Shown here piece by piece: positions 45,688-57,282 of a DNA stretch of 64,000 nt; the first letter of the stretch is position 1, and each line of letters begins with the position of its first letter. Source of the DNA: Arthrobotrys musiformis (taxonomy: Eukaryota; Ascomycota; Orbiliomycetes; Orbiliales; Orbiliaceae); the NCBI GenBank assembly GCA_036971715.1, contig JAVHJL010000009.1, positions 682,001 to 746,000 of the forward strand, given 5' to 3'. The notes under the pieces were generated by a model. The model saw only the letters and a program-made list of their open reading frames with translations. It was not told where the DNA came from and ran no database searches. Both the position numbers and the translations under genes were made by a program.

Positions 45688-48600
45688 ATGCCAGGGCTTG
45701 TTCGCAAGATACTGATTCTGGCGGCTGTTGACGGTCTACTACTGCTCCCTACTGGGCCGAGATCTCGGGGCCAAGGACCGACCAAAATATCTTATAAGAC
45801 CGGCGCTGTGGGCGCCTCCGCAGACGAAACCCCAATTTCGCAGGCAGTCGCTTCGGGCAACTCATTCGAAGCTGTAGGCGTAGCAGGTCGGCTCGCATCC
45901 CTCTTTTCTAAAGTCATAAACATCAATTAAGAATTAGGTACATAGGTCTACTATCCGTTCCATCCGGCTCATGGCTTATCGCAATTACCAAGCGATCACA
46001 AGTCGCAGAGATTAAGGGTCGCCAGATATTCGTTATTTCCGATATCGCATTAATCCCACTCCATTCTAAATCTGAAGCCGAAGCTGCAATTGCGCGGGCG
46101 AAAGAGAAAGCGACTAAGCGAAGTTCGAGTAATGCTGGAATAGAAGATGTAGATTCAGAGGACGAATATGACGGGGAGTCTATCCTTTCGAGCGACGACG
46201 ATGTATCCGACGATCCGCCCCGGAGACCTAATCATCACAGAACATTATCATCATCTATCGCGGAAGATGTAATCGGCAAGAAAGGAGTCTATGGACGGTT
46301 CGCAGAGCGTTGGTTCTCAAAGAGGGGTTGGCAGGTTGATAGAAATCGTTTACAGGGACTTAGTGGGAAAGGGGAAATCGGCGGCGAGAGTTTTCAGATG
46401 CGTAGGATGAGGTCGCGCACAGGGTCCCCAGATTCAGAGGCAGCGGAGAAAGCTGCCTCTCCAGCACTAGATGAACAAGCTCAAGAATCACAAGGAGAGA
46501 TAACAGTGACGGTGGAAAATACCGGCGCAGACGCTCCAGCCAATCCGGACCAGCCGATAGAGGAGGCAGTTGATAGCGAAGTCGTCGAAGGGGTCGCCGA
46601 CAGCTTGACCCCAAAGCTTTTACGAACCACAAAACTACTCTTAGCGGCATCGCGCTCATTTTATTTCTCATATGATTATGATATCACCCGTTCAATAGTA
46701 AAGCAAACCCCGACGACGAGTAGCGAGGTCCCTTTGCACAAAAAGGTCGACACTGAGGTACTAGGTCCTTTCTGTAAAAGGCTATGGGCAACATAACTAA
46801 TCTTCGATAGTTCTTTTGGAATTACCACCTTTTGCAGCCTTTCATTGAAGCCGGCCAGCACCATTTCGCTTTACCACTGATGCAAGGCTTTGTCGCCCAG
46901 CAACACTTTCAAATTCCTAACAAGGAGGGCTATTCTAGAAACTTTCTATTGACTCTTCTCAGCCGCCGCAGTGTCAACAGAGCTGGTCTGAGGTACTTGC
47001 GCCGCGGAGTTGATGAACACGGTTATGTCGCGAACTGTGTCGAAACGGAACAACTTCTCAGTGATATAGACAAGAATGCCGAGTACTCTTTCGTCCAAAC
47101 CAGAGGCAGCATACCTCTGTTCTTCCAACAATCACCATATGCCTTAAAACCGAAGCCAGTCTTAATGCATAGCGAAGCAGCAAATAAAGCTGCTTTCCAG
47201 GCACATTTCAAGAGGATGAAGGAGCGGTATGGCGAAATCCAGGCCGTCAATCTAGTCGAGAAACATGGCTTCGAGGCGATAGTAGGCGATATGTACGAGA
47301 AATACGCTACGGAGCTAGAGGAACCGAGAATAAAGTTTGAATGGTTTGATTTTCATTCCGAATGTCGAGGGATGAAGTTCGAGAACGTCAATTTGCTGTT
47401 GGATCGAGTTGGGGATGTTGTCGAGGAGTTCGGCTGGACTGAGGAGAAAAACGACAAAATTGAAAAGGCACAAGCAGGGTAGGATATATATATGACGCTG
47501 GTCGCAAATGAGCCTGAGCTAACTCTACTGGTAGTGTCATACGTACAAACTGTATGGACTGTCTTGACCGAAGCAATGTCGTCATGAGTAACTTCGCAAG
47601 AAGGGCGATTGAGATTCAGCTCACAAGACTCAACATCGATCCGGCGAAACTCGATACATCATTAAATTTTATGAATCTTCTGTGGGCTGATAATGGCGAT
47701 GCTGTATCGAAACAGTATTCATCTACTGCAGCGCTGAAAGGAGACTTTACCCGCACGAAGAAGCGTAATATATCTGGAGCACTAGCAGACTTTGGTTTAA
47801 CACTGACGCGGTTGTGAGTATCTTGCGAAGTCCAAATACTAGACAGTTTTATGGCTAATAGGTTTATTTCAGTTGGAATAACATAATCGGTGATTTCTTT
47901 ACCCAAGCCGCTATCGACTACTTGCTTGGAAATGTATCGGCCCAGATCTTTGTCGAATTCGAGGCAAAAATGATGAGCGGTGATCCAGCTGTTAGTGTAT
48001 CAAAGGTCCGACAGAATGCGAGTGAGTACCAGCCGAATGCGGCAGTAACCCCGTGAGTTGAGATTTGCCTGGCAAGAAATTGAGACTAAGTTTATGGTAG
48101 TTGAGACGAGTTGCCGCCTGGTAATCGCGGATAGTAATGAGGAAATGATTGGGGGGTGGACTTTACGTACCCCTGGAGAGGAAAATACGCTGTATGTCAC
48201 TAGACTTCGGATATCTACCCCCACTGAATGCACGATGCTAACCGAGCCATAGGCGAACCTTTCCATTTAAAGAAATTGTCTTGCTTCTTACCGATACCGC
48301 TCTCTACTTTTGCAAGTTCGACTTTTCCATGGACAAGGTCTCAGCTTTTGAGCGCATATCGCTTGAGAACGTTAAAGGATTGCAATATGGTGAGACTGAC
48401 TGTCGTTATACTCCTATCTCGAGTCATAGCTGATGTAGTTTTATTAGGCGCATACATTACCTCGACTCTGACGTCTGCACAAGTGGACGAAAAGCAGAAT
48501 GTTGGGCTTCTTATCAAATATGAACCTGGGAAAGATGACATCTTACGGATAAACACCCGATCTCTCACATCGAATGTGTCTCGCCAAAACGGAGATATAG

Positions 48601-49049
48601 CGGCTGAGGCAGCCGTACCACCACCCGAGGTAGAAGGGCAGGGTGACGCAAAAAAACCCGATGATGCAAAACCCCCATCAAAGGAAAAACCCAAACCAGG
48701 AGCCGATCCAAATAATGAACGTTTCCTCGCGTTTAAGGCGATCCCAGCAGACTCTTCTATCAAGTCGACCAGTCGTCTTCCGAGTCCACTGCGGAAATCT
48801 GCTGAATCTGACGAAGAGACCCTTATCCTGAGTATATGCAACGAAATTGAGAGAGCTTGCAAAGTTGTGAATCCTCACTTGAACGGCTCTACAGAAAATG
48901 GGTCTGCCCCCGAGGATGGTAACACTGGGAAAGATCTTGTGACACCATTTGTCGAGAAAAAGGATATCGTAAGTGTTATAGAGGCAAAGAAGAGCACCGG
49001 ACTACTCGAGCAGGTTGGGTATTCTATCCGGCGATGGGTTTGGGCATAG
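45688..49049 (+). CDS. SAC-domain phosphoinositide phosphatase with hSac2 domain
   Basis: Removes phosphate from phosphoinositides on membranes. Eight exons (45688-45886, 45946-46757, 46811-47478, 47535-47813, 47873-48021, 48077-48191, 48253-48389, 48448-49049) give 986 residues. The N-terminus MPGLVRKILILAAVDGLLL and GSWLIAITKRSQVAEIKGR begin the SAC domain; an acidic, disordered insertion follows (about 110-240). Then FYFSYDYDITRS, FFWNYHLLQPF and the catalytic CX5R motif NCMDCLDRSNVV (nucleophile about Cys566), intact. After the SAC domain, EMIGGWTLRTP, LRTFPFKEIVLLLTDTALYF and RISLENVKGLQYG match the hSac2/INPP5F module. The C-terminal 170 residues are disordered. The module order resembles INPP5F/Sac2 rather than yeast Sac1, which ends in TM helices not seen here. 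The first donor (GTCGGC) is non-standard but keeps GVAGLLSVPSGSW in frame. Confidence 0.9.
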
Positions 49050-50605
49050 AGATATTGGATTTCGATCCCTTGCTTATTTACAGCGATATTTCATCATACC
49101 CAAGCGGTTGGAGCATCTAGATCTGTGTTTGGTGTTGCGTGTGGTTTTTTTGTTTTGAGCGTTGACGATTGATTTCAGGTTCGCTGCATTAATTTGATCA
49201 ATTGACCTTCTGATACAAAAATCCTTCGTACCAAGCCCTTTGTCCCGTATTCTCGTCAGCATCATGCCGGCTTCTTTTTACCAAATCAGAACCATGCATA
49301 AAAATCCATCGCTGGAGTTTTTAACGTTATTGAAAATAGTATGACTGGCTTCCCAAGAAAAGCTGAACCTGCCAAGCTGTGCGTCTGACAGAGCAGTCCT
49401 CTTGCCCAGACACATATTTGAGATTCTGAGGATATCACTAACCACATCTGGAGCAGGCGGTGCGGCTGATGCTTGACCAGCTAAAGCTTGGCGGTCAAAC
49501 GGCTATCTTCTGATGAAGAAATAAAAATAAGTCTTTGCATTTGATCCCTCAAATATTATTACGAGAAACCTGAAGATTAAACTCGAAGCCTTCTCGAGAT
49601 CTATCCGGTGCGGGCTTTCACGCCCTAGAGTCTCAAATTCGAGCCTTCAAGATGTCTTGAATCGCAAAGATACTCTTCGTCTTTGGGACTAATTTTCCTC
49701 CAAGCGAAAGACAATATGCTTGTGTCTTTATGTATGCAAATACCTGTTACCTGGTGCAGATAATCGATAAGTCTTACGGTCGTGTCAGATTTTGGTTCAG
49801 GGCCAAGAGGGTCGCCCTGGGCCGAACCCACCCAAATCCCTGCACCATTTTGCGGCTGAAGCTCTCTTAGCGGGCGACGGTTTCTAAACTTATCGCTGGA
49901 AACACAAATCATTTCCCCCATATCAAATCCTCATCCTCGCTATACCGTAGGCTGCATTCGGTAGCTCGAGATCCCTGTCACCAAGCTAGTTGGCCCTGGT
50001 GGGGAGCAAAGCTCCTCCCCTCACAGCCCTCCCGCCGACACACAAAGATTTGAGATTTGAATTTTTATGTGTGGAGCTTGGTAGGCTCGATCACCAAGTG
50101 CTCCAACGAAAATCAATGGAGGCTGAGGCTCCTTCCCTCCCACTTTTGATCCATGGGCTTTTCTTAGCTCCTCATGGAGGAGCTACCCTGCACAAGGTCT
50201 TCCAATTTTCGACCGTCAATCCTTACAGTACAGTGGGGCTGAAGCAGCTTACTTTACTGATACTTCTCAGCCTTACTAGTAGCTGTTCTTTGCTGTGCTT
50301 TTGGTTCTTATACTACCTTCAGCCCAGGTGGACCTTCCAAAGGCTTCTGAACTCATTCTCTCTTTTAACGACACTACTTCTCCCTCGACCATTCCCGATA
50401 TCTTTTTTTTCACGAGTTTCCTTTCTGTTTTGTTAATCCGGGGTTTTCGGGTTCATTGGGTTTTCTTCATTGATTTCTGCTACCTTGATACCACTGGAGG
50501 TTTTTTTAGCTTGGATGAGAGGCCGCATATAACGACTCCAAAAAATATTTCCCACTCGTTCTTCGGTTTGGTGTGCTGAACAAGCACCGCAAGGCTTAAT
50601 TCAAT
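49050..50605. other. Intergenic region before the secreted repeat protein
   Basis: 1.56 kb, no supported gene. The right half is a CT-rich leader for the next gene. Around 49980-50190 there are several GAGCTCCTC/GGAGG-type inverted repeats, including the perfect AGCTCCTC-atg-GAGGAGCT (50166-50184). Frames such as 49990-50436 look like low-complexity Leu/Ser leader translation. Confidence 0.5.
50166..50184. repeat. Perfect 8-bp-arm inverted repeat
   Basis: AGCTCCTC and GAGGAGCT flank a 3-bp ATG, so DNA or RNA from here could form a tight hairpin. It is about 420 bp upstream of the next start codon. Confidence 0.7.
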
Positions 50606-52086
50606 ATGAAGTCGAGATACATATTAGCAGGCGCGGGCCTATTGCACTCCGTTAGGGCGATACCCGCATACATCACGACAGTGTTTTCTTGCCCCGACGT
50701 TGTGACGATTACACAGACGGTATACCCACCTGGATGGACAAATACAGGACCAATATACACAACTCGGGCTTTGACCGAACCCCGGCCTGAGGGACCACCA
50801 CCTCAAGAGCCCCAGCAACCTCAAGCGCAATGTACAGAGCAAGGTCTTACAACATCATGGGAGACGGAATATGCGACTAGGACCGTATACTATTCCGAGT
50901 ACGGAATGTACTCGGGCCCACCTGGCTGCCCGCCGACAATTTATGCCTACATGCCAACTACTGTGATTGTAAGTTTATATTCACTTGACATTCTGATATT
51001 CTATGCTAATAGCATTTGATGCACTAGTGCTCCGAGCCACAGACTACCGGTTGGGTTGGATATGGCGCAGATATTGCGTGCGCATCCTGCACGGCTACTA
51101 CCCTTGTTGGATTGAGGCCTGGTACCAGCACCGTCAACGGCGCTGCTGTTACATACTATACAGTTTTCACTGAGGTCTATGTTGAGGCCGGAACAACCAC
51201 CCAGGCGAACATGGTTGGTGCCCAATGGACCGCAACTGGAACCCCTCCATATGTTGCTCCATACGCGAAGCAATGTACCAGCACCGCTGGTGGCTATTAC
51301 CCCCCCGCTACTCCTACTGTTGGAGGAGGCCTCACGGTCACCGCTGGTGGCACTGGACGACCATACCCATCCATTGACTACAATGATCCAAATGTTTTCA
51401 ACGGTGGCAAATCCGTTCCAATTGTTTCCAACGGTTACACTGCGAACGAGAAGCCAGCTCCTAACCCCACTCAACCCCCCAGTGGTGGCAATGAGCCAGC
51501 ATCAAGCCAAGGTCCATACACCTGGACTCGAGGCGGTGGCTACCCGAGCATCAACTACGATGACCCGAACGTCTTCCGTGGTGGCCCAGGCACTGGCGCT
51601 CCACGATCAGGACCAAACACTAGCCGTCCACCATCAGCTGAAACCGCCAACCCAGTTCCACCGCCGTCTGGAACCGGTCGCCCAACTTCCTACCCTGGTG
51701 ACTACAACGATCCTAATGTCTTCCGCCCCCTTACCGGTGGTATTGAGATCGTTTCTGCTACCGGCCCACCACCAATCCTGACCCCGGCTACCACCACCTA
51801 CACCGTCCCAAGCTCCTTCGGTGCAAACTATAACTCTGTTGACTTCGAGGCCACTGAGAACTTCCGCCCTCTCACTGGTGGTATCTCGATCGTCTCCCTT
51901 GAAACCCCTCAAACCTTCCCACCCCCAATCACTACCTCAATCCCAGTCACTTCCCGAGTCACTTCCAACTATCCTAGTATCAACTACGCCGACCCCAGCG
52001 TCTTCAGAGGTATAGATCCTAACGGTGGCGGAGCCGCACCAGCGAACACCGCTACTTCACCTGCTACCGCTGCCACGTCTGCTTAA
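50606..52086 (+). CDS. Secreted Pro/Thr/Gly-rich protein with YPSI-Y-DPNVF repeats
   Basis: Two exons (50606-50968, 51028-52086) give 473 residues. A signal peptide is clear (MKSRYILAGAGLLHSVRA, likely cut before IPAY). The N-terminal third has seven Cys and the TVTxTQT-like style of fungal cell-surface proteins (VVTITQTVYPPG). The C-terminal part carries five variants of one motif: YPSIDYNDPNVFNGG (51363), YPSINYDDPNVFRGG (51541), YPGDYNDPNVFRPLTGG (51691), YNSVDFEATENFRPLTGG (51829) and YPSINYADPSVFRG (51970), separated by Pro/Thr/Ser linkers that are probably O-glycosylated. There is no GPI-type hydrophobic tail, so it may be released or wall-bound otherwise. Not recognised as a named family. 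Strong C-ending codon bias in the second exon suggests high expression. Confidence 0.8.
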
Positions 52087-53285
52087 AGCTATCGATGACA
52101 TGAACATTCAAGGAGTTGGGTTGACTAAAAAAGACCAAAAAAAACGGGGAAATACACCTATTTTTCTCTCTCTCCACAAAGGGTTGTTACAAAAAAAGCG
52201 GGCATTATCATAGCTTAGTGTTTAGTGTGTAAGCGGGTTTCCCAGATTTTTTTCCTTTTTTATATTTATTTTGTGTAGTTTTATAACTTCTTAGACTCAA
52301 GAAATACATTCCTTGGGGGTTTGCTGGCTTTTTTTCTTCTGTTCTTTCCTTTACTTCAGGGTTTTTCTCTTTTCCTTTTGCTATGGGTCATGTCTTCTGT
52401 TTTTTGTTACTATCTAGTCAACGGCGCTGTCATACCAAATGGCCTGAAATTTTAACTCCTCATCATCATTCATACCAATCTAAAAAACCTCCAGAATAAT
52501 TTTTTCGAGTTTTTTTTTTTTTTTCAGGGATTAATGATAATTTGAAATAACCTCTCCTACACAAAGAAAAACAAGTAAGACTGCATACGCACAGATAATT
52601 CAACCCGGTAGATTTTTTAAGGCTGAGGAACGAGGAGCTGAACTATGGAATTGTTTTGTAGGGTAAGCTTAAACTATAAATAGAAGCGGCTCTTTTTTAA
52701 TTCGCAGGAGAGCGAAAAGAGGTCACTGCATTGTGGTTCGGTGTGCTGACTTGCAGGGTCAGCAATATGGTACTTTTGGGAGGTGGTGAAGGCTTGGAAG
52801 TTTGGAGGGGGTTGAAAGTACCGAGGTTTCCTTTTTGGTGGGGGAATTACCACGGGAACACGCTTCTTGAAGGGGTTCGGATGGTTGGTGACCACGTGTG
52901 TCGGGACTATCCACGTGGAATTCCTGGAATCTATTCAAGGGGAACATCTGGATGGATGTTGAAGACTAGAGTTTTCAGACTGAATTGTTTGGTTATATGC
53001 TTGATTAACTAAGATACAAGACTTATGCATGCTATCTAACGTTAACCTCATGGCTGGAAGACCAGGTCTTCCCCATGTAATTATGCTCCGCATGTTCGTA
53101 AGTACAATGATCGCGAAGAAGAAGATAAGAAGAAAAATGAGAAACAAGAAATGCGAATAATTACAATCGTAAAGACAAAAAAAAAAAACGCCTAATGCAA
53201 TGCCAGATGCACATATTATTTATAAGAGCCATGGATTGGTACAAAGGAGTGTGCCCGAGGAAAAAAAGTTCTAAACCGGCGCACT
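52087..53285. other. Convergent 3' region
   Basis: 1.2 kb between the secreted repeat gene and HSP104, which point toward each other. T-rich with homopolymer runs. No gene seen; the frame 52731-53012 has no domain. Confidence 0.5.
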
Positions 53286-56072
53286 TTAATCATAGAGCCC
53301 ATCGTCCTCCATTTCTATTTCATCGGGATCGCTCATATCCATATCCACGTCTTCTTCCACATCGCTGCTATCGTGGTTCGGTACAACAATGATCTTTTCC
53401 CTTCCGCTTTCGACGTTCAAGACAACATGTGCCTCTTCACCGTCTCTGATGGCTCCCCGTAAGATCATCACCGCAAGGGGGTTCAAAACTTCCTTCTCGA
53501 TGACTCTCTGCATAACTCTAGCACCATATGCCTGTGAAAATCCAGCCTGGGCAAGATAATCTTTGGCATTATTGTTGACAATGATGCGGATGTTCTTTCC
53601 GTTATCTGTCAACCGTTTCTGGATCTCTGATAGTCTTAGATCCACAATTGATCTGATACCTCTGCGGTCGAGCTGGTTAAAGATAACGATGGAGCTAAGA
53701 CGGTTGATAAACTCTGGTAGGAAATGTCGGCGGATTGACTCCATGACTAACCCTCGGGTTTCGGGATCGATCTTCCCGCTGCCGGAGCGCTTTTGGGTTA
53801 GGTACTCGGCACCCAAGTTGGATGTCAAAATGATGACTGTGTTCTTGCCATCGACGATACGACCCTGAGAATCTGTGATACGGCCTTCGTCGAGAAGTTG
53901 GAGGAGAACCGTCAGTACTTCCTTGGCGGCTTTCTCGACTTCGTCAAAAAGGAGGATCGAGAATGGTTTTCGGCGGAGGGCTTCGGTGAGCTGGCCACCA
54001 GCGTCATGACCGACGTAGCCGGGTGGTGCACCGATTAAGCGGGCCACAGAGTGCTTCTCCATGTATTCGGACATATCAAAGCGGATCATGCTCTTGGGGT
54101 CGTCGAATAGGAACTCAGCAAGGCACTTGGTGAGGAGTGTCTTACCGGTACCGGAGGGACCGCAGAACAGGAAGCTGGCAATTGGTTGATTTGGGTTGCT
54201 TAACCCGGATCGAGAGAGACGTATGGCGTTTGAAACTTCCTTGACGGCTTCCTTTTGGCCCACAACGGCCCTGGAAAGGTACTTTTCCATGTGGAGGAGC
54301 TTCTCCTTTTCTGTGGTCTTGAGACGGGTAACAGGGATACCTGTCCATTTGGCGACGATTTCGTTGATTTGGTCTGGCCCTACGACGTCTGTGACGAGGG
54401 GAGATTCGCCTTCAGATGGGTTGGTGAGCTGGTCGACTTCGGCTTGTACCTTCTGGCGCTCGAGCATTTGGATTCGGTCCTCGAGTTCGGGGATGACGTG
54501 CTTGTCAAGGTCATACACCTCGCCGAATCGCCTTTCTCGCTCCAAAGCTTCTCTCCTGTGTCGCTTTTCCTCGAGACGTTTCTTGAGATCCTGAAGCTCA
54601 TTGCTTCGACGCATCTCAGATTCGTATTTCTCGCGAACTGGGCGTAATTCTTCTTGAACGTTCGCTGCTTCTTTGCGGGCGACTTCGAGACGCTCTTTGG
54701 AGGCGGCATCCTTCTCCCGCTCAAGGGCGTGAATCTCAATTTCGATTTGGCGAAGTTTGCGCTCGAGATGATCGAGGGCTTCGGGCTGAGATTCACGGGC
54801 AACTCTGACAGCGGAACAGGCCTCGTCCATAAGATCGATGGCCGAATCGGGGAGTTTCCGCGAAGTGAGATAACGTTGTGCCAAAGTCGCGGCTGTGACG
54901 AGAGCAGAGTCGAGGATGGTTGTTCCGTGATGGACTTCGTATCGCTCCTTCAACCCTCTCAAGATGGAGATGGTCTCTGGTAGCGATGGTTCTTTGACGA
55001 TTACTTGCTGGAAACGACGTTCGAAGGCCGCATCCTTCTCGATGTACTTTCGGTATTCAGCAAGGGTGGTGGCACCGATACAGTGCAGCTTGCCGCGGGC
55101 CAACATTGGCTTGAGCAAGTTCGCTGCATCCATACCACCTTCACCGCTGGCCCCAGCTCCCATAAGGAGATGGATCTCATCGATGAAGAGCACTATCATC
55201 TCCTTGCTCTCTTCGATTTCCTTCAAGACGGATTTCATTCTTTCTTCGAACTCTCCACGGTATTTGCTGCCGGCGACCAATGCACCAACATCGAGAGATA
55301 GAAGCTTGCATTGGGCGAGGTTTGCGGGAACATCAGCAGCAACGATTCGCTGGGCCAACCCCTCTGCAACACTAGTCTTACCGACACCGGGTTCTCCGAT
55401 CAGAACTGGGTTGTTTTTTGTTCTTCTCGAAAGGATTCTGATAACTCTTCGGACTTCCTCCTCTCGTCCAATGACGGGGTCGAGTTTTCCGTCTCTTGCT
55501 TGAGTCGTCATATCGATGGTAAACTTCGATAGAGCCTCATTGGGAGACTCTGCGTCTGCAGTTTTGCTATCCATTCGTCTGTCACCACGAATGGCTGTGA
55601 TGGCGTCCAGAAGGACTTTGGTGTTGGGAACATTTGCGGTTTTCAGAGCCACCTGAATGGCGGAGTCCTCGACGACTCCCATAATCAAATGGTCGACGCC
55701 GATGAACTTGTCCTTCTGAAGCTTCTGCAAGTCGTGGGCTTTCCGTAAAACCTTCGACATGGTTGGAGAAAATGTGGGGTTCTCCGGTGGCGGATCCTGA
55801 GAAGGCTGTCTGACGAGAGCTTTCTTCAGTTCTCGATCGAAGGTTTGGAAGTCACCGTTGGCCCTTTCGACGGCCTGGCGGAAGAGGGAAGGTCCCTGGG
55901 GGACGGCATCGGTGACACCGGGTTTGCTGTCATCTGGAGGAGGGGTTAGGAGAGATACCGCCAGATTTACGGGACGGATCTCGACATGTGAGTATTGTTG
56001 AGCGAGCTCGATAGCGTGTTTGATAGCTAACAGAGCCCGGTCAGTGTATTCGTGACCGCCTGGTCCGGACAT
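53286..56072 (-). CDS. HSP104: Heat shock protein HSP104 (ClpB-type disaggregase)
   Basis: Hexameric AAA+ machine that pulls proteins out of aggregates with Hsp70/Hsp40 and can shear prion fibres. Single 928-residue exon (yeast Hsp104 is 908), as expected for a heat-shock gene. Domains: Clp N-domain (YTDRALLAIKHAIELAQQYS), NBD1 with Walker A GEPGVGKTS and Walker B IVLFIDEIH, a coiled-coil middle domain (about 410-540, Glu/Arg-rich, LEKRHRREALERERRF-like helices), NBD2 with GPSGTGKTLLTKCLAEF and ILLFDEVEKA, and sensor-2/C-terminal domain. The C-terminus is acidic (SDPDEIEMEDDGLYD), where yeast has DDLD. All catalytic Lys and Glu residues are present. It lacks a mitochondrial presequence, so it is the cytosolic Hsp104 rather than Hsp78. 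Confidence 0.97.
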   Translation of the reverse strand: MSGPGGHEYTDRALLAIKHAIELAQQYSHVEIRPVNLAVSLLTPPPDDSKPGVTDAVPQGPSLFRQAVERANGDFQTFDRELKKALVRQPSQDPPPENPTFSPTMSKVLRKAHDLQKLQKDKFIGVDHLIMGVVEDSAIQVALKTANVPNTKVLLDAITAIRGDRRMDSKTADAESPNEALSKFTIDMTTQARDGKLDPVIGREEEVRRVIRILSRRTKNNPVLIGEPGVGKTSVAEGLAQRIVAADVPANLAQCKLLSLDVGALVAGSKYRGEFEERMKSVLKEIEESKEMIVLFIDEIHLLMGAGASGEGGMDAANLLKPMLARGKLHCIGATTLAEYRKYIEKDAAFERRFQQVIVKEPSLPETISILRGLKERYEVHHGTTILDSALVTAATLAQRYLTSRKLPDSAIDLMDEACSAVRVARESQPEALDHLERKLRQIEIEIHALEREKDAASKERLEVARKEAANVQEELRPVREKYESEMRRSNELQDLKKRLEEKRHRREALERERRFGEVYDLDKHVIPELEDRIQMLERQKVQAEVDQLTNPSEGESPLVTDVVGPDQINEIVAKWTGIPVTRLKTTEKEKLLHMEKYLSRAVVGQKEAVKEVSNAIRLSRSGLSNPNQPIASFLFCGPSGTGKTLLTKCLAEFLFDDPKSMIRFDMSEYMEKHSVARLIGAPPGYVGHDAGGQLTEALRRKPFSILLFDEVEKAAKEVLTVLLQLLDEGRITDSQGRIVDGKNTVIILTSNLGAEYLTQKRSGSGKIDPETRGLVMESIRRHFLPEFINRLSSIVIFNQLDRRGIRSIVDLRLSEIQKRLTDNGKNIRIIVNNNAKDYLAQAGFSQAYGARVMQRVIEKEVLNPLAVMILRGAIRDGEEAHVVLNVESGREKIIVVPNHDSSDVEEDVDMDMSDPDEIEMEDDGLYD

Positions 56073-56748
56073 TTTGAGATGTTGATATTAAGAATTAAAG
56101 GGATGTGAGGACAGCAGTAGTGATGATGGTAAGTATGTATGCAAGTAAGTGTGTCCGTGGGTAAATGTCGTAACTTCGTGAGATGTGGCACAGTTCAGAG
56201 GAAAGAGCTGAGGAGCTGCTTTTATACGTGTCTCTGAAGAAATGCTCAGGTGACAGTTAATGATCACTCGGCAGGTTCGTTTGATGATGGTTGTGAATTC
56301 AAGGAAAGGAAGAACTTGAAACGGACGAGAACCGGTAGATTTATTTACACTCGGGCAGTGGCCTGACCCTTGAAGTCGAGATCTCGAGATGGACCCAGAC
56401 TGACGTAGAAGGCCCCGGAACCTTGTGGCGGTTTCGAGACTTTTCTACAACCGTCGCAACACATTCCCGTTTTGTTGTTTGTGACGTCAAAGTCAGGTCA
56501 CGTGCTGCGACCCATCGCCAACTTTTGCCAGCTTCAGCCGGGTCGACCATCCAGCATCGATGTATCGATGTGACGCAGTATGATGAAACCATCGCGAGAA
56601 AATACTCTCTCTCGACAACAAAAAAGTTGATACTAGCCAATAGCATCGGTGTATTTGCGATCCAGACGCAAAAAGAACCAGGCTAAAAGCCCCCACATGG
56701 CATCCTCGCAGATCCATCAGCAAAAATATCAAAAAGGAAGATCGGTAA
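56073..56748 (-). promoter_or_regulatory. HSP104 promoter region with CRE, E-box and HSE-like sites
   Basis: Reading toward HSP104, TGACGTCA (56482-56489) is a perfect palindromic CRE/ATF site and CACGTG (56499-56504) an E-box only 10 bp away. TTC-ga-GAC-tt-TTC (56433-56445) fits a heat-shock element (TTCnnGAAnnTTC) except for one base. These lie 360-430 bp upstream of the start codon. Site functions are inferred from consensus only. Confidence 0.4.
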
Positions 56749-56827
56749 GGTCGTATTGGGAATTGAACCCAAGTCGCCAGAAATCACTAATCAGAATCTG
56801 GAGTGCTAACCACTACACCATACAACC
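56749..56827 (-). tRNA. tRNA-Gln (anticodon CTG) with 8-nt intron
   Basis: On the minus strand GGTTGTA pairs with TACGACC to form the acceptor stem, with a D arm (GTGT...GCAC), an anticodon stem CCAGA/TCTGG and a T arm (TTGGG-TTCAATT-CCCAA). Between the anticodon-stem halves there are 15 nt, so with a 7-nt loop there is an 8-nt intron after position 37. Loop TTCTGA puts CTG at the anticodon, reading CAG (Gln). Runs of T follow on the minus strand, fitting Pol III termination. Confidence 0.93.
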
Positions 56828-57282
56828 GACCAGATGATGATCTCTTCCAAAATGCTTTTTTTAAGGCCGCTACCATCTGGTGACACAGGTGGGACTCGAG
56901 TGCCAGCCAACACATGTTCGTTCGTAAATCCAACAGGGTCTGCAAATTTTTCCCGAATTAGACCAGTAGAGCCAAGTCCCCACAGTCCAAGTTAACCTCA
57001 CCGCTCAGTATATAGGGGATTCTCTCCAGACACTTATGCTAAACGAAGACCATGGATTGCGATTGTTTGTAGATTCTACAAGCTTAGAAGCTTATCCGTA
57101 TGCTCAAAATATTCTTTTGAGATTGTCTCGCCAGGGACCCAATTGTGATTCCGGCTCTCTAGGCCTCTGGGTAGAATTGCATACCGTCAGACGTACCTAT
57201 ACACCCACATCCAGATCACTCATACGACTTCCATTCCGCTAAGTGCTATGGATGGTTCTCCGCTGCCGTGATCTCCACTCAA
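56828..57282. other. Spacer between tRNA-Gln and tRNA-Pro
   Basis: 455 bp, no gene seen. The frame 57036-57242 (68 residues) has no domain. Confidence 0.5.

Noticed and set aside
49990..50436. 148-codon Leu/Ser-rich frame
   Set aside because: CT-rich leader of the secreted repeat gene; not ATG-started, low complexity.
52880..52915. GGTTGGTGACCACGTG, similar to the 3' part of 5S rRNA
   Set aside because: The matching 5' half and the rest of the 5S structure are absent.
56890..56925. GGTGGGACTCGAGTGCCAGCC, resembling a tRNA T arm
   Set aside because: No anticodon or acceptor stem can be built around it.
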